DNA of 64,000 bases from Dyella sp. SG609. Its GTDB lineage: Bacteria; Pseudomonadota; Gammaproteobacteria; Xanthomonadales; Rhodanobacteraceae. The notes beneath the pieces are model-generated. The model had not been told where the DNA came from and did no database searches. It saw only the letters and a list, made by a program, of their open reading frames with translations. Shown piece by piece: positions 51,385-59,914 of the stretch (its first letter is position 1; each line of letters opens with the position of its first letter). The stretch lies in the NCBI RefSeq assembly GCF_012275375.1, contig NZ_JAAZQJ010000004.1, positions 393,766-457,765 on the forward strand, written 5' to 3'. A program made the translations under genes and the position numbers.

Positions 51385-52368
51385 ATGGCCGCATCGTTTT
51401 CACCACCAGCGACGGAAGGCTCCCGCCGCGGCGCCTTCCATCGCCGCATGGCCTGGCTTTTCGGCCTGCAGACGGTGGCGGTGGCCGCACTGTGCGTGCT
51501 GGGCGTGACCCAGGTTCTGCCGGCGCTGGCAGTGCTGGGCCTGATCGTGGTGCTCGGCGCGCTGGGCTGGCTGATCGCGCGGCGCCAGTGGCGCCAGGTG
51601 CGGCGGCTGGCCAAGGCGGTGAGCAGCTGGGACGAGCGCAAGGCCGATATCGGCGAATGGACGCCGGGCGAACTGCCCAGCCGCGCGGATGCGGACGTGG
51701 CGGCGCTGGCCGAAGGCCTGTACGGCTTCGCCCACCGCATCGCCGGCTACAACCAGCGCGAGCGCAACTTCACCCGCGACGCCAGCCACGAGCTGCGCAG
51801 CCCGCTCACGGTGATCAAGATGTCGGCCGACATGCTGGCGGACGAACCCACCCTGGGCGAGTTCGGCCAGCGCTCCGTGCAGCGCATCAAGCGCGCCACG
51901 CGCGAGATGGAAGCGCTGGTGGAAGCCCTGCTGATCCTGGCGCGCGAGTCCGACAAGGGCCTGACCGAAGAAGACTTCGTGGTCAACGACGTGCTGGAGC
52001 GCGAACTGCGCGACGTGCGCGAACTGCTGGAAGGCCGCCCGGTGACGCTGCGCCTGGACGAGCCCGCGCGCTTCGCCCTGCACGGTTCGCCGCGCGTGTT
52101 CGCCGTGCTGTGCTGGCAGCTGATCCGCAATGCCTGCCAGCAGGCGGAGGAAGGCACCATCGTGATCACCGTACATCCCGGCGCGGTGACGGTGACCAAC
52201 CGCGTGGAGATGGGGCCGGATGGCGTGGACCGCCACGGTTTCGAACTGGCCATCGCGCAGCGCATCAGCGAGCGCTTCGCCTGGCCGCTGGAACTGCAGA
52301 CGCGCGACGGCAACCAGCACGTGGCGCGCATCCGCTTTCCGCAGCCGCTGCCGGCGAGCGCCGCGTAG
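51385..52368 (+). CDS. Sensor histidine kinase with divergent ATP-binding domain
   Basis: 327 residues: two membrane helices close together (about 24-64) with almost no periplasmic loop, a linker, the H-box RDASHELRSPLTVIKMSADM (His135), and a CA domain. The N-box is LIRNACQQAEEG, but the usual DxGxG motif is absent (VTVTNRVEMGPDGVDRHG) and the G2 box reads HGFELAIAQRI in place of GLGLAIV. ATP binding may be weak or altered. Partner of the upstream OmpR-type regulator. The stimulus is probably sensed in or at the membrane. Confidence 0.9.
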   Translation: MAASFSPPATEGSRRGAFHRRMAWLFGLQTVAVAALCVLGVTQVLPALAVLGLIVVLGALGWLIARRQWRQVRRLAKAVSSWDERKADIGEWTPGELPSRADADVAALAEGLYGFAHRIAGYNQRERNFTRDASHELRSPLTVIKMSADMLADEPTLGEFGQRSVQRIKRATREMEALVEALLILARESDKGLTEEDFVVNDVLERELRDVRELLEGRPVTLRLDEPARFALHGSPRVFAVLCWQLIRNACQQAEEGTIVITVHPGAVTVTNRVEMGPDGVDRHGFELAIAQRISERFAWPLELQTRDGNQHVARIRFPQPLPASAA

Positions 52369-52377
52369 CTCTTTGCC

Positions 52378-52498
52378 CCCTCTCCCCTGCGGGGAGAGGG
52401 TTGGGGTGAGGGGGGCCTACGGAGCGACGAAGCGAGAGCGTTAAAGCGAGCGACGCTTCGTCGACCTTCTATCGCGAGCACCCGCCCCTCATCCGGCT
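52378..52498. repeat. Dispersed palindromic repeat, copy 2 (first copy at 3460)
   Basis: Perfect 10-bp hairpin CCCTCTCCCC (52378-52387) / GGGGAGAGGG (52391-52400), then TTGGGGTGAGGGG, a variable middle with a GCGACGAAGCG/CGCTTCGTCG pair, and the shared end GCGAGCACCCGCCCCTCAT. It lies between the sensor kinase and the convergent CoA-transferase. A further CTCCCC/GGGGAG hairpin at 52553-52567 lies just before the CoA-transferase 3' end. Confidence 0.85.
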
Positions 52499-52589
52499 GC
52501 CGCCACCTTCCTTGCTCCTCAAAGCCGCGCACATCCATGTGCGCTCCCCGCGTACTCCCCGGCGGGGAGAAGGATTCCATCGTTGAAGC

Positions 52590-53945
52590 TCAACCCAGCG
52601 TCGACGCCACCGCGAAATCGCAGCCCGTCTTCGCCTTCACCTCTTCCACCGTCACGCCTTCCTGCAGTTCGATCAGGGTCAGGCCCTTGCCTTTCTCCAC
52701 TTCGAACACGCACAGGTCGGTGATGATCAGGTCCACCACCTGCTTGCCGGTGAGCGGCAGATCGCATTCGTTCTTGATCTTCGGCGTGCCGTCCTTCGCG
52801 GTGTGCTCCATCAGCACCACCACGCGCTTGACGCCGCTGACCAGGTCCATGGCGCCTCCGGGGCCCTTGACCATCTTGCCCGGCACCATCCAGTTGGCCA
52901 GGTCGCCGGTGCAGGAGACTTCCAGGCCGCCCAGGATCGACAGGTCGATATGGCCGCCGCGGATCATCGCGAACGATTCGGCGCTGGAGAAGAAGCTCGA
53001 GCCGGGCAGGGTGGTGATGGTCTGCTTGCCGGCGTTGATCAGGTCGGGGTCGACGTGCGCGTCGTCCGGGAACGGGCCGATGCCGAGCAGGCCGTTCTCC
53101 GACTGCAGGGTGACGTCGATGCCTTCCGGAATGAAGTTGGCGACGAGGGTGGGAATGCCGATGCCCAGGTTCACGTAGAAGCCGTCGCGCAGTTCCTTCG
53201 CCGCGCGCTGCGCCATGGCGGTGCGCAGCGGGCTTTCCTTGCCGGTGTTGGCGCCGGCGACGGTGCGGAACTCGATGCGCTTCTCGTACGAGGGGCCCTG
53301 GATGATGCGGTCGACGTAGATGCCCGGCACGTGGATCTGGTCCGGCTCCAGCATGCCGACTTCGACCAGCTCTTCCACCTCGGCCACGCAGATCTTGCCG
53401 CAGGTGGCGATCATCGGATTGAAGTTGCGCGCGGTCTTGCGGAACACCAGGTTGCCCAGGCGGTCGCCCTTCCACGCCTTGACGATGGAAAGGTCGGCGT
53501 GGATGGCTTCTTCCAGCACGTATTCCTTGCCGTCGAAGACCTTGGTTTCCTTGCCTTCGGCCAGCTTGGTGCCGAACGCGGTGCGCGTGTAGAAGCCGGG
53601 GATGCCGGCGCCGCCGGCGCGCAGCTTCTCGGCCAGGGTGCCCTGCGGCACCAGGTGCAGTTCCAGTTCGCCGGCCAGCACCTGGCGCTCGAATTCCTTG
53701 TTCTCGCCCACGTACGAGGCATACACGCGCTTGACCTGGCGGGTCTTCAGCAGCGGACCCATGCCGAAATCGTCCACGCCCGCGTTGTTGCCGACGATGG
53801 TCAGCCCCTTGGTGCCCTTGGCGAGCAGGGCGGCGATCAGGTTCTCGGGGATGCCGCACAGGCCGAAGCCGCCGGCGGCGATGGTCATGTCGTCGAACAG
53901 CAGACCGTCCAGGGCCTGCGCCGCGCTTGCATAAACCTTATCCAT
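52590..53945 (-). CDS. Fused succinyl-CoA:3-oxoacid CoA-transferase (subunits A and B in one chain)
   Basis: 451 residues. Residues 1-230 are the A subunit ([68 protein letters not shown]). From about 240 the B subunit follows ([33 protein letters not shown]) with catalytic Glu283 in [14 protein letters not shown]. It transfers CoA from succinyl-CoA to acetoacetate or another 3-oxoacid for ketone-body or aromatic catabolism. Most bacteria encode two separate genes; the single chain resembles mitochondrial SCOT. AAGG lies seven bases before the ATG at 53945; the 35 codons further upstream are discounted. Confidence 0.95.
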   Translation of the reverse strand: MDKVYASAAQALDGLLFDDMTIAAGGFGLCGIPENLIAALLAKGTKGLTIVGNNAGVDDFGMGPLLKTRQVKRVYASYVGENKEFERQVLAGELELHLVPQGTLAEKLRAGGAGIPGFYTRTAFGTKLAEGKETKVFDGKEYVLEEAIHADLSIVKAWKGDRLGNLVFRKTARNFNPMIATCGKICVAEVEELVEVGMLEPDQIHVPGIYVDRIIQGPSYEKRIEFRTVAGANTGKESPLRTAMAQRAAKELRDGFYVNLGIGIPTLVANFIPEGIDVTLQSENGLLGIGPFPDDAHVDPDLINAGKQTITTLPGSSFFSSAESFAMIRGGHIDLSILGGLEVSCTGDLANWMVPGKMVKGPGGAMDLVSGVKRVVVLMEHTAKDGTPKIKNECDLPLTGKQVVDLIITDLCVFEVEKGKGLTLIELQEGVTVEEVKAKTGCDFAVASTLG

Positions 53946-54096
53946 TGCGATGCCTTCTAGCAGGGAGAGCCAGCTGCCAAGGATACGACGGATCGGCGCC
54001 GGCTCATGCTGTACCAAGGTCCAGGACGCTTGCGGCGGCGGCCGCGACACGCCCGCGGACAGGGCACATTCGGCTGAGTACGGCCATTCCGCTGGC

Positions 54097-54102
54097 TATA
54101 CT
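54097..54102 (+). promoter_or_regulatory. Possible -10 box of the asparaginase gene
   Basis: TATACT lies 28 bp upstream of the GTG start in the 184-bp divergent gap; no convincing -35 is seen at the right distance. The following CTCGCCCCGACC is also found after the TACTCT at 36655 upstream of another gene. Confidence 0.3.
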
Positions 54103-54129
54103 CGCCCCGACCATTCGGGGAGAACGACC

Positions 54130-55170
54130 GTGAAGTTGCCTTGCCTGCTTGCCGCCTTCGCGCTGCTGGGAGCGTCCGCCATGAGCCATGCCACGACCCC
54201 GGTGCTGGTCATCCACGGCGGCGCCGGCGTGATCAAGCGCGATATGAATCCCGCCCGCGAGAAGGCCGTGCGCGCCGCGCTGGCCCAGGCCCTGCAGAAC
54301 GGCTACGGCCAGCTCAAGGCCGGCAAGCCGGCGATGGATGCGGTAACGGCGGCGATCACCGTGCTGGAGAACGACCCCAACTTCAACGCCGGCAAGGGCG
54401 CCGTGTTCACCCACGACGGCAAGAACGAACTCGATGCCGCGGTGATGGACGGCTTCACCCTCAAGGCCGGCGCGATCGCCGGCGTGCACCGCGTAAAGAA
54501 CCCGATCCTGCTGGCGCGCGCGGTGATGGACAAGAGCCCGCATGTGATGCTCGCCGGCGACGGCGCCGAGGCCTTCGCCAAAGAAGTGGGCGTGGAACTG
54601 GTCGATCCTTCGTACTTCCGCACCGAGGAGCGCTGGCAGCAGTTGCAGAAGGCGCTGAAGGAAGACGCCGAGCATCGCCAGCACGAGGACATGGAAACCG
54701 CCAGGCATTTCGGCACGGTCGGCGCGGTAGCGCTGGATACGCAGGGCCGCCTCGCCGCGGGCACTTCCACCGGCGGCATGACCAACAAGCGCTGGGGCCG
54801 CATCGGCGATTCGCCGCTGATCGGCGCGGGCACCTATGCCAACAACGGCTGCGCGGTGTCGGGCACCGGCTGGGGCGAGTTCTATATCCGCACGGTGGCG
54901 GCGCACGAGATCTGCATGCGCGTGACGCAGATGCGCGTGCCGCTGAAGCGCGCGGCGGCCGAGGTGATCAACCAGGAGATTCCCTCGATGGGCGGCAATG
55001 GCGGCGCGATCGCGCTGGACGCCCAGGGGAATGTGGCGATGCCGTTCAATACCGACGGGATGTTCCGCGGGTGGATCGGCGAGGATGGCAAGCCGCACGT
55101 GGCCATTTATGGCGATGAGGATGACGGCACGCACGATCCGCTGCCGGCATCGGAGAGCAGCGCGGAGTAA
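54130..55170 (+). CDS. Isoaspartyl peptidase / L-asparaginase (Ntn hydrolase), exported
   Basis: 346 residues. Begins with a signal peptide (VKLPCLLAAFALLGASAMSHA, GTG start at 54130 with GGGGAG eight bases upstream), then TPVLVIHGGAGVIKRDMNPA, NDPNFNAGKGAVFTHDGKNE, and the autoprocessing site ARHFGTVGAVALDTQGRLAA, where Thr196 becomes the N-terminal nucleophile of the beta chain. TSTGGMTNKRWGRIGDSPLI and GAGTYANN complete the active site. It cleaves isoaspartyl dipeptides and asparagine in the periplasm. The open frame upstream of the GTG has no signal peptide and is not used. Confidence 0.93.
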   Translation: MKLPCLLAAFALLGASAMSHATTPVLVIHGGAGVIKRDMNPAREKAVRAALAQALQNGYGQLKAGKPAMDAVTAAITVLENDPNFNAGKGAVFTHDGKNELDAAVMDGFTLKAGAIAGVHRVKNPILLARAVMDKSPHVMLAGDGAEAFAKEVGVELVDPSYFRTEERWQQLQKALKEDAEHRQHEDMETARHFGTVGAVALDTQGRLAAGTSTGGMTNKRWGRIGDSPLIGAGTYANNGCAVSGTGWGEFYIRTVAAHEICMRVTQMRVPLKRAAAEVINQEIPSMGGNGGAIALDAQGNVAMPFNTDGMFRGWIGEDGKPHVAIYGDEDDGTHDPLPASESSAE

Positions 55171-55186
55171 AGCGCACCGCCTGGCG

Positions 55187-55276
55187 TAGGTTGGGGTGAG
55201 CCGCAGGCGAACCCCAACAAGACGCGGCGTTTGGCGCTGGCGATGTTGGGGTTCGCCTGCGGCTCACCCCAACCTA
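55187..55276. repeat. Dispersed inverted repeat IR-A, copy 3
   Basis: Left arm TAGGTTGGGGTGAGCCGCAG... (55187-55218) and right arm TGTTGGGGTTCGCCTGCGGC ... CCCCAACCTA (55243-55276), near-perfect complements. It sits between the convergent asparaginase and tlpA-like genes. The CTA at 55274-55276, read on the minus strand, is the TAG stop of the tlpA-like gene. Confidence 0.95.
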
Positions 55277-55735
55277 CGGAATCGTGGCGAGCTTTTCCGG
55301 CGTCAGCTGCCCGCTGATGCCCTTGCGCGAACCGTCCGCGCGGATGATCAAGGTGCGCGGCAGCTCGCCGCCCCAGTTCGGGTCGATCAGGTAGTTGATG
55401 CGCTCGGGCGTGGCATCGGCATAAGCGCGCGAGGGGAGCATATCGACGCCGGCCGCGTGCAGGCGCTGTTCCAGCGCGGCGCTTTCGGCCACGCTGTCGG
55501 TCGCGACGGCGATCAGTTCGATCTCGCGCGGATGCGTCCGCTGCAGCTTCTGCAACGCCTGCAGATTCGATTCGCAATACGCGCAATCCAGCCCCCACAG
55601 CGCCAGCACGCGCACGCCATGAGCGGGCGGCTTCAGCAGGGCGGGCACGTCTTCCGCGGTCAAGGCGACCGGTGCGCCGGCCTGCGCCGCGAACGGCAAG
55701 GCCAGGCACAGGGCGAGCAGCGCGCGCCGGATCAC
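55274..55735 (-). CDS. TlpA-like periplasmic thiol-disulfide protein
   Basis: 153 residues. The signal peptide VIRRALLALCLALPFAAQA (GTG start at 55735) is followed by a thioredoxin-like fold: VRVLALWGLDCAYCESNLQA with the CxxC (CAYC), LIAVATDSVAESAALEQRL, DPNWGGELPRTLIIRADG (cis-Pro loop) and GQLTPEKLA. Redox partner or metallochaperone is plausible; target unknown. The start overlaps the BNR-repeat gene stop (GTGA), the third gene of a TonB receptor / BNR / TlpA operon. The stop codon comes from repeat IR-A. Confidence 0.85.
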   Translation of the reverse strand: MIRRALLALCLALPFAAQAGAPVALTAEDVPALLKPPAHGVRVLALWGLDCAYCESNLQALQKLQRTHPREIELIAVATDSVAESAALEQRLHAAGVDMLPSRAYADATPERINYLIDPNWGGELPRTLIIRADGSRKGISGQLTPEKLATIP

Positions 55736-56901
55736 AACGCCTCCGTCGGCACCACGCGGAAGCCGCCGGCGGTATTCCAGGCGACGAACGCGCGGTGCTG
55801 CCACAGCAGCAGCTGCGGCGCGGCGGCGGCGCCCTTTTGATTGGCGATCTCGCGCGCCTCGCCGAAGCTGGCGCCGCCATCGCGCGATTCGCGCAGCATC
55901 AGCGCGAAGCCCTGCGCATTGACCTGGTTCCACACCACCCACACCTGCTTGCCGCTCGCCGCCACGTCGGCATGGCTGGCGCCGGCGGTGGCGATGGTCT
56001 GCAGATGCGCCGGCGCCTTGCCCGGATCGAGCTGGCCGTAATGGATGGCCGGCTTGTCCTTCGCCTCGTACCACACCGCATGGCGCACGCCGTCGGCGCC
56101 GATCGCCAGCCCCGGGCCGTGATGCGGGCAACCGGCGATATGCCAGTCGTCGAAGGTCGCGCGCTGCGGTTCGAGCGGACGGCCATCCGCATGCAGCACT
56201 GCATACGCGTGGTCGCGGATGTTGTCGCCGAAGATGCTGCGGTAGAACGCGGCGATCTCGCCCTGCGGCGTGCTGGCCAACGCGATGCGGCAGCACTCGC
56301 AGGTTTCGTCGGCGAGCTTGCGTTCGGCGGAGAAGCTGTTGCCGCCGTCGCTGGAAACGCTGGTGTAGATCGCCGCGCCCTGGTACGGCTTGCCCTTGGC
56401 GGTGGCGGCTTCCAGATCGCGCTTGTCGATCCACGCCATCACGATGCGGCCCTTGCTGTCCACCGCCATCGCATCGAAGCGATGGGTGATCTCGGCGCGG
56501 TCGTGATGCACGGTGAGCGGTGCGGAGAAATGCTCACCGTTATCGGTGGAACGCGCGAAGCGCACGAAGCCGGTCCACGGCCTGGCGTGCGGCTGCGACC
56601 AGCTCACATACAGCTCGCCCTTGGCGCCGAAGGCGATCTTGGGCCGGTTCTCGCCTTCCGCGTAGATCGGCTCGGCCTGCGCATTGACCGGCACCGGCGC
56701 GCTCAGCGTGCGGCCGAAATCGTCGGAATGGCGCAGGCGCACGTGGCCGTCCGCCGCATCCACCACCCACAGCCGGCCCTTGCCGTCGAGCGCTGCGCTG
56801 GCGCCCAGGTCCGGCCCCTTGGGCATCGGCATGCCCGCCATGTCATGCGCCGCGGCGGCGCTCGCGGCAAGGCCGAACAACAGGGTGAGGGCTAGGCGCA
56901 T
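55732..56901 (-). CDS. Exported BNR/sialidase-like beta-propeller protein
   Basis: 389 residues. Signal peptide MRLALTLLFGLAASAAAA followed by HDMAGMPMPKGPDLG, a Met/His-rich N-terminus. The body has several Asp-box-like motifs (SDDFGRTLSAP, STDNGEHFSAP, SSDGGNSFSAE, SRDGGASFGEA), one per propeller blade. A DETCECCRIALAS motif with three close Cys and CPHHGPGLAIG suggest metal or redox chemistry rather than sialidase activity; the sialidase catalytic Arg triad and Tyr were not identified. Encoded between a TonB receptor and a TlpA-like protein, with 15 bp and overlapping junctions. Confidence 0.85.
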   Translation of the reverse strand: MRLALTLLFGLAASAAAAHDMAGMPMPKGPDLGASAALDGKGRLWVVDAADGHVRLRHSDDFGRTLSAPVPVNAQAEPIYAEGENRPKIAFGAKGELYVSWSQPHARPWTGFVRFARSTDNGEHFSAPLTVHHDRAEITHRFDAMAVDSKGRIVMAWIDKRDLEAATAKGKPYQGAAIYTSVSSDGGNSFSAERKLADETCECCRIALASTPQGEIAAFYRSIFGDNIRDHAYAVLHADGRPLEPQRATFDDWHIAGCPHHGPGLAIGADGVRHAVWYEAKDKPAIHYGQLDPGKAPAHLQTIATAGASHADVAASGKQVWVVWNQVNAQGFALMLRESRDGGASFGEAREIANQKGAAAAPQLLLWQHRAFVAWNTAGGFRVVPTEAL

Positions 56902-56916
56902 GGCGCGGCTCCGGTA

Positions 56917-59157
56917 TCAGTAGTCCCAGCGCACTTCGCCGAAGAAGGTGCGGCCGGGATAGGGATGGTAGACCCAGTAATGCTCGTTGGTGAGGTTGTC
57001 TACGCCGGCCGAAGCCGTCCATTGCGGCGCGAATTTCCAGCGCAGCCTGGCGTCGGCCACGGTGAAACGGCTGACCGCGCCGTAGGTATTCACGAAATCG
57101 CTGTTGTCGAGCGAGCCGTACTGGCGGCCGGAATGGCGTATGGCCAGCGAGGCGTCCCATTCGGGCGTGATGCGGTAATCGGCGACGAAGGTGGCGCGCA
57201 CCTTCGGGATGCGCGGGAACCACTTGCCGTCGGCCAGCGGATACTGGCGATCGCTCAGCGTCTTGGCGTGGTTGAACGCGACGCTGGCCTGCAGATCCAG
57301 TCCGGCGATCCACACGTCTTTCAGCGCCAGCTCGCCCTCGATGCCGCGCACGCGCACCTTGTCCACGTTCTGGATATTGGTGACCGTCGGCGTGACCGTG
57401 ATGTCGGTCTGCGAATACAGCGAATCGGCGATGCGGTCCTGGAACAGCGACACGCGCCAGTGGCCGTTGGCCAGCGTGCGCAGCAGGGTCAGGTCGGTGG
57501 ACCAGTCGCGCTCCGGCCGCAGGTTCGGATTGCTGTTGACGATGGCGTTGGCCGAGATGCTGCCCTGGAACAACTCGTTCACCGTGGGGTAGCGCACCGC
57601 CTTGCCGCCGGCCAGGCGCAACTGCCAGTCGTCCGCGAAGTCCCAGGCCAGCGCCGCCTTGGGCGAGAAGTCGGTGCGCTGGCGTTCGGCGTAGCGCAGC
57701 GTGGCTGTGGCGTTGGCGCGCAGGCCGTCGTAGGCGCGCCATTGTTCCCAGCGGCCGCCGAGCGTGAGCGTCCACGCCGGCGCGAAGCCCCACACGTCCT
57801 GCAGATACGCCGCGTAAGTGCGGGTGCGGCCGCCGAAGGCGCTGGTCTGCGCACCGTTGGCGTCGCCGCGCCAGTCGCTGGCCTGGCGCACGCGCGAATC
57901 GAGCACGTAGCGGTCGCCATGCAGGCCGGCGTACAGCGTGTGGTGTTCGCCCAGCAGGCCGGAACTGCGCAGGTCGGCGGTTTCCCAGCCGGAGCCGCCG
58001 AGGTCCGCCACTGTGCCCGGGCCGCCGAGCGGGCCGACTGGCGGGGCGAGGCTGGCGGTATGCGTCTGCGAGCGCACGAAGTCGTACTTGCTGCCCACCG
58101 CGGTCCAGCGCCAGCCGTTGTCGAAGCGGCCGTTCAACTCCACGCCGTACAGCGCATGCGTCTCGCGCGTGGCCGAAGGCGCCAGGCCGCTGGCGGGCAA
58201 GCTCCAGGTGCGGCCGTAGGCGCTGATCGCGCCGCTGTAGACCGGCTGGCCGGAGAGATCGCGGATCAGGCTGCGCGTGCGGTCGTCCGCATGGTTGTGC
58301 CAGTAGCCGAGGGTGAACAGCGCCGAGATCTTGTCGGTGACATCCACGCCGACCTTCAGCTTCGCCTGCGTCTGCTCGGTGTGCTCGATGGTGTTGGCGC
58401 CGTAGACCAGACGCGGCGAACCGTTGGGGTTGCGGTCCAGCGTGGCGCCCTGCACCGGCACCGCGCGCGCCGCATTGCCGCCCGCGGTGGCGGTGGCGTA
58501 CTGCATCGGCTGGCCGTCGTTGTCGAGCTTGTTGAGCGCGAGCATCCAGCTCCAGCGGCCCTGCTTGTTGCCGAGCGTGGCGTTGAAGTTGCGGCCGTTG
58601 TAATGGCCGCCGGCGCCGTAGTGGTCGGTGAAATGCTGGCTCATCACCTGGGCGCTGGCGCTGGCCACGAAGGTCTGCGGCAGGCGGGTGTGGATCAGCA
58701 CCGTGGTGCCCATCGAATTGCCGGGATACAGCGCCGAATAAGGCCCGTACAGCACGTCGACCGCGCCGATTTCCTCCGGCGCCACCATGCCCCAGCGCGG
58801 CGCGCCGTCGTAGCCGTTGGTCATCAGGTTGGACAGCAGCAGGCCGTCCGCATAGACCAGGCTGCGCGCGCTCTGCAGGGTGCCGGCGTTGCGGCCGCTG
58901 ATCACCGCGTTGGGGTCGCCGATATAGCGCTTGCGCACCTGCAGGTTCGGCGCGTACTTCAGCGCGTCGGAGCTGTCGGTGACGTTGTGCTTCTGCAACT
59001 GCTCGCGGCTGACGCGCACCTGCACGCCGGGCGTTTCGGTCACCTGGGTGTCGCTGGCGTGCACGTGCACGGCTTCCAGCGTGCTGGCCTGCTGCGCGAA
59101 GGCAGGCGCGGCGAACAGGGCCAGGGGGAGGACGCGGAGGCGGAGCGGTCGGTTCAA
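56917..59157 (-). CDS. TonB-dependent outer-membrane receptor
   Basis: 746 residues from a TTG start at 59157 that gives the signal peptide LNRPLRLRVLPLALFAAPAFA; AGGG lies six bases upstream. A further TTG at 59181 is possible but lengthens the leader awkwardly. TonB-box region around STLEAVHVHASDTQ, plug domain about 40-165 (SDALKYAPNLQVRKRYIGDP, GRNAGTLQSARSLVYADGLL, GPYSALYPGNSMGTTVLI), then the 22-strand barrel with a TonB-dep_Rec tail (SAGVDNLTNEHYWVYHPYPG) ending EVRWDY. Substrate unknown; the accompanying Met/His/Cys-rich BNR protein and TlpA-like protein hint at a metal such as copper. Confidence 0.92.
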   Translation of the reverse strand: MNRPLRLRVLPLALFAAPAFAQQASTLEAVHVHASDTQVTETPGVQVRVSREQLQKHNVTDSSDALKYAPNLQVRKRYIGDPNAVISGRNAGTLQSARSLVYADGLLLSNLMTNGYDGAPRWGMVAPEEIGAVDVLYGPYSALYPGNSMGTTVLIHTRLPQTFVASASAQVMSQHFTDHYGAGGHYNGRNFNATLGNKQGRWSWMLALNKLDNDGQPMQYATATAGGNAARAVPVQGATLDRNPNGSPRLVYGANTIEHTEQTQAKLKVGVDVTDKISALFTLGYWHNHADDRTRSLIRDLSGQPVYSGAISAYGRTWSLPASGLAPSATRETHALYGVELNGRFDNGWRWTAVGSKYDFVRSQTHTASLAPPVGPLGGPGTVADLGGSGWETADLRSSGLLGEHHTLYAGLHGDRYVLDSRVRQASDWRGDANGAQTSAFGGRTRTYAAYLQDVWGFAPAWTLTLGGRWEQWRAYDGLRANATATLRYAERQRTDFSPKAALAWDFADDWQLRLAGGKAVRYPTVNELFQGSISANAIVNSNPNLRPERDWSTDLTLLRTLANGHWRVSLFQDRIADSLYSQTDITVTPTVTNIQNVDKVRVRGIEGELALKDVWIAGLDLQASVAFNHAKTLSDRQYPLADGKWFPRIPKVRATFVADYRITPEWDASLAIRHSGRQYGSLDNSDFVNTYGAVSRFTVADARLRWKFAPQWTASAGVDNLTNEHYWVYHPYPGRTFFGEVRWDY

Positions 59158-59268
59158 AGTCGTACCCTGGACCCAGGTCAAGGGTTGCGAGGATAGCCGC
59201 GCTCCCGTGAGGAAAAAGGCGGCGCGTTGTCGCAGGCCGTGTTTCCGTTTACCCGGTTGTCGCCCGGC

Positions 59269-59832
59269 TTATTCCTGGTCCGGGCGTTCCCGCACCGGAT
59301 GCTTGCTCAGCTTGCGCTGCAGGGTGCGCCGGTGCATGCCCAGCCGGCGTGCCGTCTCGGAGATGTTGCCGTCGCACTCGGTCAGCACCCGCTGGATGTG
59401 CTCCCACTCCAGCCGGCGCAGGGCCAGCGGGGCTTCCGGGGCGTCCAGCAGTTCGTCGTCGGCGCTGGGGGCGTCGCCTTCCAGCAGGGCGCGCACCACC
59501 GCGTCGGCATCGACCGGCTTGGCCAGGTAGTCGTGGGCGCCGCGCTTGATCGCCTCCACCGCGGTGGCGATCGAGGCGTAGCCGGTGAGCAGCAGCACGC
59601 GCATCTCCGGCACCAGGGAGCGCAGTTCGGGAATCAGGCGCAGGCCGTTTTCGTCGCCCAGCTTCAGGTCCAGCACGCAGTAGCGCGGATGATGGCGGCG
59701 GGTGAGGGCGCGCGCCTCGTCGGCGTTGCCGGCGGTGAGCACCTCGAAGCCGCGCGAGCTCAGCGCCCGGGCCAGCACGCGCGCGAAGGTCGCGTCGTCG
59801 TCGATGATGAGCAGGGGCTGCTGGTCGGTCAT
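59269..59832 (-). CDS. RegA/PrrA/ActR-type response regulator
   Basis: 187 residues. Receiver with acidic pocket LLIIDDDATFARVLARAL (Asp11-13), phospho-acceptor Asp55 (YCVLDLKLGDENGL), Thr83 (LLLTGYASIATAV) and Lys105 (YLAKPVDAD). The C-terminal Fis-type helix-turn-helix is at about 135-180 (EWEHIQRVLTECDGNISETA, RRLGMHRRTLQRKLSKHP), nearly invariant in the RegA family of redox regulators. Paired with the kinase gene 82 bp upstream. Regulon probably includes respiratory genes, by analogy. Confidence 0.93.
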   Translation of the reverse strand: MTDQQPLLIIDDDATFARVLARALSSRGFEVLTAGNADEARALTRRHHPRYCVLDLKLGDENGLRLIPELRSLVPEMRVLLLTGYASIATAVEAIKRGAHDYLAKPVDADAVVRALLEGDAPSADDELLDAPEAPLALRRLEWEHIQRVLTECDGNISETARRLGMHRRTLQRKLSKHPVRERPDQE

Positions 59833-59914
59833 GAATGCGGTTCCCGGGGGATTGGCCGCACGTATTGTCGCGCAAGCCTGACCGGCGGGGCCGGGGGCGC
59901 GGCGAAGTGTCCCG

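Noticed and set aside
55732..56901. Annotation of the BNR protein as a true sialidase
   Set aside because: Asp-box repeats are present, but the catalytic Arg triad and Tyr of sialidases were not identified; the Cys/His motifs point elsewhere.
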